From an uncultured Bacteroidota bacterium (GTDB taxonomy: Bacteria > Bacteroidota > Bacteroidia > Chitinophagales > Chitinophagaceae), in assembly GCA_903835145.1 (NCBI GenBank), contig CAILMA010000576.1, positions 1-7,526 on the forward strand: a DNA stretch of 7,526 bases, in the 5' to 3' direction. Below are positions 5,010 through 7,526 of the stretch, piece after piece. The position numbers and the translations under genes are program-made. Numbering within the stretch: position 1 is the first letter of the stretch; the number at the start of each line of letters is the position of its first letter. Under the pieces are notes generated by a model, which did no database searches, was not told the origin of the DNA, and was given only the letters and a program-made list of their open reading frames with translations.

Positions 5010-7490
5010 ATGAAAAAAATCTTCTTTATTTGCTTGCTGTTATCAACGCTTCATTTATCATATGGGCAAAACATCATCACAACTATTGCCGGCAATGATA
5101 CCGTAGGCTTTAGCGGTGATGGAGGACCGGCGACAAACGCTAAAATGTACCTGCCTACAGGTATAACAATGGATGTTTACGGGAATATTTATTTTGCTGA
5201 CTATGGGAATTACCGCATACGCAAAATAAGCCCGGCTGGAATAATAACAACAATTGGGGGAAACGGATCAATAGGTTATAGTGGTGATGGGGGGCCTGCC
5301 ACAGATGCAACATTTAGCAGTGCCCTGTATGGCATTGCGGTTGATGCTTCGGGTAATGTATATATTGCTGACAGAGACAATAATGTCATTCGCGAAATTT
5401 TCACGACCGGGATAATTAAAACGATAGCCGGGACGGGGAGCATAGGGTTTTCGGGTGATGGTGGCCCTGCCACAGCCGCAGCCTTCTGGGGTCCAGAGGG
5501 AGTAACGCTTGATCATTTTGGCAATATTTATATTTCCGACGCGTCAAACAACCGCATTCGTAAAATAAATTCCTCCGGCATTGTTTCCACTATAGCAGGC
5601 AATGGTTCAGGTGGTTTTAGCGGCGATGGAGGTCCGGCGACAGATGCCTCCTTGTTAACGCCTTCCTATACCACTATAAGCAGCACCGGCGAGATTTATA
5701 TCTCAGACGTGACAAATAACCGAATAAGGAAAATTTCAACTTCCGGGATTATTTCTACTGTTGCCGGAAACGGAACATATGGATCTTCCGGCGACGGTGG
5801 TATGGCTACAGCTGCTGAGCTTTACTCGCCGGGTGCAATAGCATTGGATGGCTTTGACAACTTATACATAGCTTCTTATGCCGGTGTTAGAAAAGTTGAT
5901 TTGTCAGGCATCATTACCACATTTGCCGGCAATGGGGCATTGGGCTATAGTGGCGATGGTGGTCCCGCAACAGCGGCTGAATTAAATGGCCCGTGGGGAA
6001 TCACATTTGACCGGGCATTCAACTTGAACATAGCCGATTTCGACAATAGTGTAATTCGCAAAGTTCAAAATTTGCCTGCTTACACCGCTGATAGCTTCAC
6101 CATTTTTATCAACAAAAAATGCTCGGGACCGGAAATAACAGATGTGCCCACCCAATATACAACAGGAATGACCATTAAAACATTTTTTGGCGATGGGACA
6201 GCAGACAGTTCTGCAATTTCAAGTAGCGGAAACGTTACTATCGACCACGTTTATGCCAGTAATGGCACCTATACCATTAAGCAGTTACTTTATCGTTCAA
6301 GCGCATTGGTCGATTCTTTTCGTTTTACCTACAATTATGTTTTGTGCAATGCTTTTTCGGTCCAGTTTTATTATGACGCCAATAGCAATTGTGTCTTCGA
6401 CGCAGGCGATGTGGTTGTCACTCAGCCTGTTTTAATTGAAGTAGATTCAAATGGTGTGGCTACTGACACCATTTCGACCACGAGTGGTATCTATTATACG
6501 GCTTATGGGTCAGCGGGTGATGTCTATGGTTTTAAAGTGATTTCGGCGCCGGCAGGTTTTACAGTTACCTGTCCGGGTACTGGTATTGTATATGATACAC
6601 TTGGCACAAGTATTTATGCTGCGCCTGTACAAAACATAGGTATGCGGTGCACATCTGCTACGGATTTTGACCTGAGTGTGAATGCAATTATCCCCGGCAG
6701 TGGAGTAAATGATGAATCGGCAGACATTTATGTGCAAAATAGCTATTGCATACCTACAAATGCAACGGTAACGGTGCATTATAGCAATTTGTACGCAGGT
6801 ACCCCAACAAGTATTTCCCCATCGCCAACCACTGTTGCCGGCGATTCTATTGTCTGGAACGTAAGTGGGTTGTCGGCTGATTTATCGGCACCGGTGCATT
6901 TGCACTACCAGGTTTGGGCAGGCGGCACCCCGCTAACTATTGGCGACACGGTAAAGTCCTATTTCTCAATTACGCCAATGGCCGGTGATGCAGATACAAG
7001 CAACAACACCCAAGTGATTGTGGACACGGTAAAAGCTGGTTGTGACCCCAATGAAATGTGGGTGAACCCGCCATGTTTTGATTATACACCCGGAACTACA
7101 CAGCTGAAGTATACCATTAATTTTGAAAATACGGGCAATGATACTGCGCATAATATCTATGTATTAGATACGCTTAGCGACCTCGTAAATCCTTCAACGC
7201 TGAAAATGGTGATGGCTTCAAATGAAATGCACGCCTCAAAATTCAGGGATGCTGCAGGCCACAATATTTTTAAATTCGATTTTCCTGGTATCAATCTTTT
7301 GGACAGCAGCCACCATGGCCAATGTGACGGGGCACTGATTTTCAATGTTAATACACAAGCGGCGTTACCCCTCGGCACGCACATTGTTAACCGCGCGGGT
7401 ATTTACTTTGATGTTAATCCAGTGGTTATGACCAATACTGCCACCACAACTGTCGGTTGCCCCGGTTATAGACCAGACCGCCTCTATTAA
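5010..7490 (+). CDS. Secreted NHL-repeat beta-propeller protein with PKD-like and DUF7619-like domains; probable T9SS cargo with a frame break near the C-terminus
   Basis: 826 residues as read. Residues 1-20 are a signal peptide (MKKIFFICLLLSTLHLSYGQ). Residues 21-354 hold six NHL-type repeats, each with an AGN-like turn, a SGDGG-(P/M)-AT block (Ser at 35, 91, 148, 204, 260, 314) and usually a GN-x-Y-I-(A/S)-D and R-I-R-K segment; six blades would form one beta-propeller. Residues 385-440 look PKD-like (FFGDGT, HVY, GTYTIK). At 456-467 is a calcium-loop-like D-x-N-x-N-C-x-x-D-x-G-D. Residues 678-815 resemble DUF11/DUF7619 (CDPNE, YTINFENTGNDTAHN, GIYFDVNPVVMTNT). Such proteins normally end in a T9SS sorting domain. 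Here the frame instead gives CPGYRPDRLY and stops at 7490, while LDLYPNPA is present in the +1 frame, so the gene is probably frameshifted and runs past the window. Removing one C of 7460-7463 would join the two frames. The binding partner or substrate of the propeller is unknown. Confidence 0.88.
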   Translation: MKKIFFICLLLSTLHLSYGQNIITTIAGNDTVGFSGDGGPATNAKMYLPTGITMDVYGNIYFADYGNYRIRKISPAGIITTIGGNGSIGYSGDGGPATDATFSSALYGIAVDASGNVYIADRDNNVIREIFTTGIIKTIAGTGSIGFSGDGGPATAAAFWGPEGVTLDHFGNIYISDASNNRIRKINSSGIVSTIAGNGSGGFSGDGGPATDASLLTPSYTTISSTGEIYISDVTNNRIRKISTSGIISTVAGNGTYGSSGDGGMATAAELYSPGAIALDGFDNLYIASYAGVRKVDLSGIITTFAGNGALGYSGDGGPATAAELNGPWGITFDRAFNLNIADFDNSVIRKVQNLPAYTADSFTIFINKKCSGPEITDVPTQYTTGMTIKTFFGDGTADSSAISSSGNVTIDHVYASNGTYTIKQLLYRSSALVDSFRFTYNYVLCNAFSVQFYYDANSNCVFDAGDVVVTQPVLIEVDSNGVATDTISTTSGIYYTAYGSAGDVYGFKVISAPAGFTVTCPGTGIVYDTLGTSIYAAPVQNIGMRCTSATDFDLSVNAIIPGSGVNDESADIYVQNSYCIPTNATVTVHYSNLYAGTPTSISPSPTTVAGDSIVWNVSGLSADLSAPVHLHYQVWAGGTPLTIGDTVKSYFSITPMAGDADTSNNTQVIVDTVKAGCDPNEMWVNPPCFDYTPGTTQLKYTINFENTGNDTAHNIYVLDTLSDLVNPSTLKMVMASNEMHASKFRDAAGHNIFKFDFPGINLLDSSHHGQCDGALIFNVNTQAALPLGTHIVNRAGIYFDVNPVVMTNTATTTVGCPGYRPDRLY
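5070..6071 (+). repeat. Six in-frame NHL/propeller repeats, period about 168 bp
   Basis: The block encoding SGDGG recurs at 5112, 5280, 5451, 5619, 5787 and 5949, giving spacings of 168, 171, 168, 168 and 162 bp (56, 57, 56, 56 and 54 codons). Third positions differ widely between copies (for example AGCGGTGATGG, AGTGGTGATGG, TCGGGTGATGG), so the repeats are old and kept for protein structure, not recently amplified. The fifth unit is the most divergent: it reads SGDGGMAT and its NHL strand (SYAGVRKV) has lost residues. Confidence 0.85.
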
Positions 7491-7526
7491 AGAAAATACC
7501 TTAGACCTCTACCCCAACCCTGCAAA
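7432..7526 (+). pseudogene. Out-of-frame start of a T9SS type A C-terminal sorting domain, cut by the window edge
   Basis: The frame +1 relative to the propeller gene is open from 7432 (after a TGA at 7429-7431) to the window end. From about 7465 it reads VIDQTASIKENTLDLYPNPA. LYPNPA preceded by a short acidic/hydrophobic linker is the usual opening of the Por secretion sorting domain, which directs proteins through the T9SS for surface anchoring or release. It follows the DUF7619-like domain exactly where such a tail is expected. I take it as the true C-terminal continuation of the neighbouring gene, separated by a one-base indel; no independent start codon or leader serves it. Confidence 0.75.

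Noticed and set aside
7458..7466. Programmed +1 ribosomal frameshift at TGC CCC GGT
   Set aside because: There is no stop codon at the shift point, no visible stimulator, and slippage from CCC to CCG is not a recognised signal. A plain one-base indel is more likely.

Overview
The window looks like chromosomal DNA of a Bacteroidota member. The family is probably Chitinophagaceae or a relative, but that is inference. The evidence is two PorP/SprF-family outer-membrane proteins, a secreted protein built like a type IX secretion system (T9SS) cargo, a T9SS sorting-domain motif at the right edge, and start codons preceded by A/T-rich sequence with no Shine-Dalgarno.

Layout, left to right. (1) 1-2019, plus strand: the 3' part of a Cu(I)-type P1B ATPase (copA-like); its N-terminus lies off the window. 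(2) 2020-2322: a gap between convergent genes. It holds a GC-rich, hairpin-prone stretch with a degenerate 19-bp tandem repeat, then a strong hairpin that can serve as a terminator for both strands. (3) 2323-3363 and 3752-4792, minus strand: two tandem PorP/SprF paralogues of identical length, about 84% identical by hand count. They are separated by 388 bp of AT-rich non-coding DNA. Each carries the same 12-mer about 85 bp upstream of its start codon. (4) 4793-5009: the divergent intergenic region between the second porP-like gene and the next gene, with a perfect 8-bp inverted repeat close to the right-hand gene. (5) 5010 to the right edge, plus strand: a large secreted protein with a signal peptide, six NHL/beta-propeller repeats, a PKD-like segment, a calcium-loop-like motif and a DUF11/DUF7619-like domain. 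Its reading frame stops at 7490, but a typical T9SS C-terminal sorting-domain start (LYPNPA) lies in the +1 frame directly after. This points to a frameshift, real or from sequencing, at or near a CCCC run at 7460-7463.

The porP-like pair and the propeller protein all belong to envelope and T9SS biology: outer-membrane barrels on one side, a likely T9SS-exported surface or secreted protein on the other. The copper ATPase is an unrelated inner-membrane metal-homeostasis gene set apart by the convergent terminator. I do not see a demonstrably new system. The most useful observations are the frame-disrupted sorting signal, the duplicated porP pair with its shared leader element, and the repeat-rich element after the ATPase.
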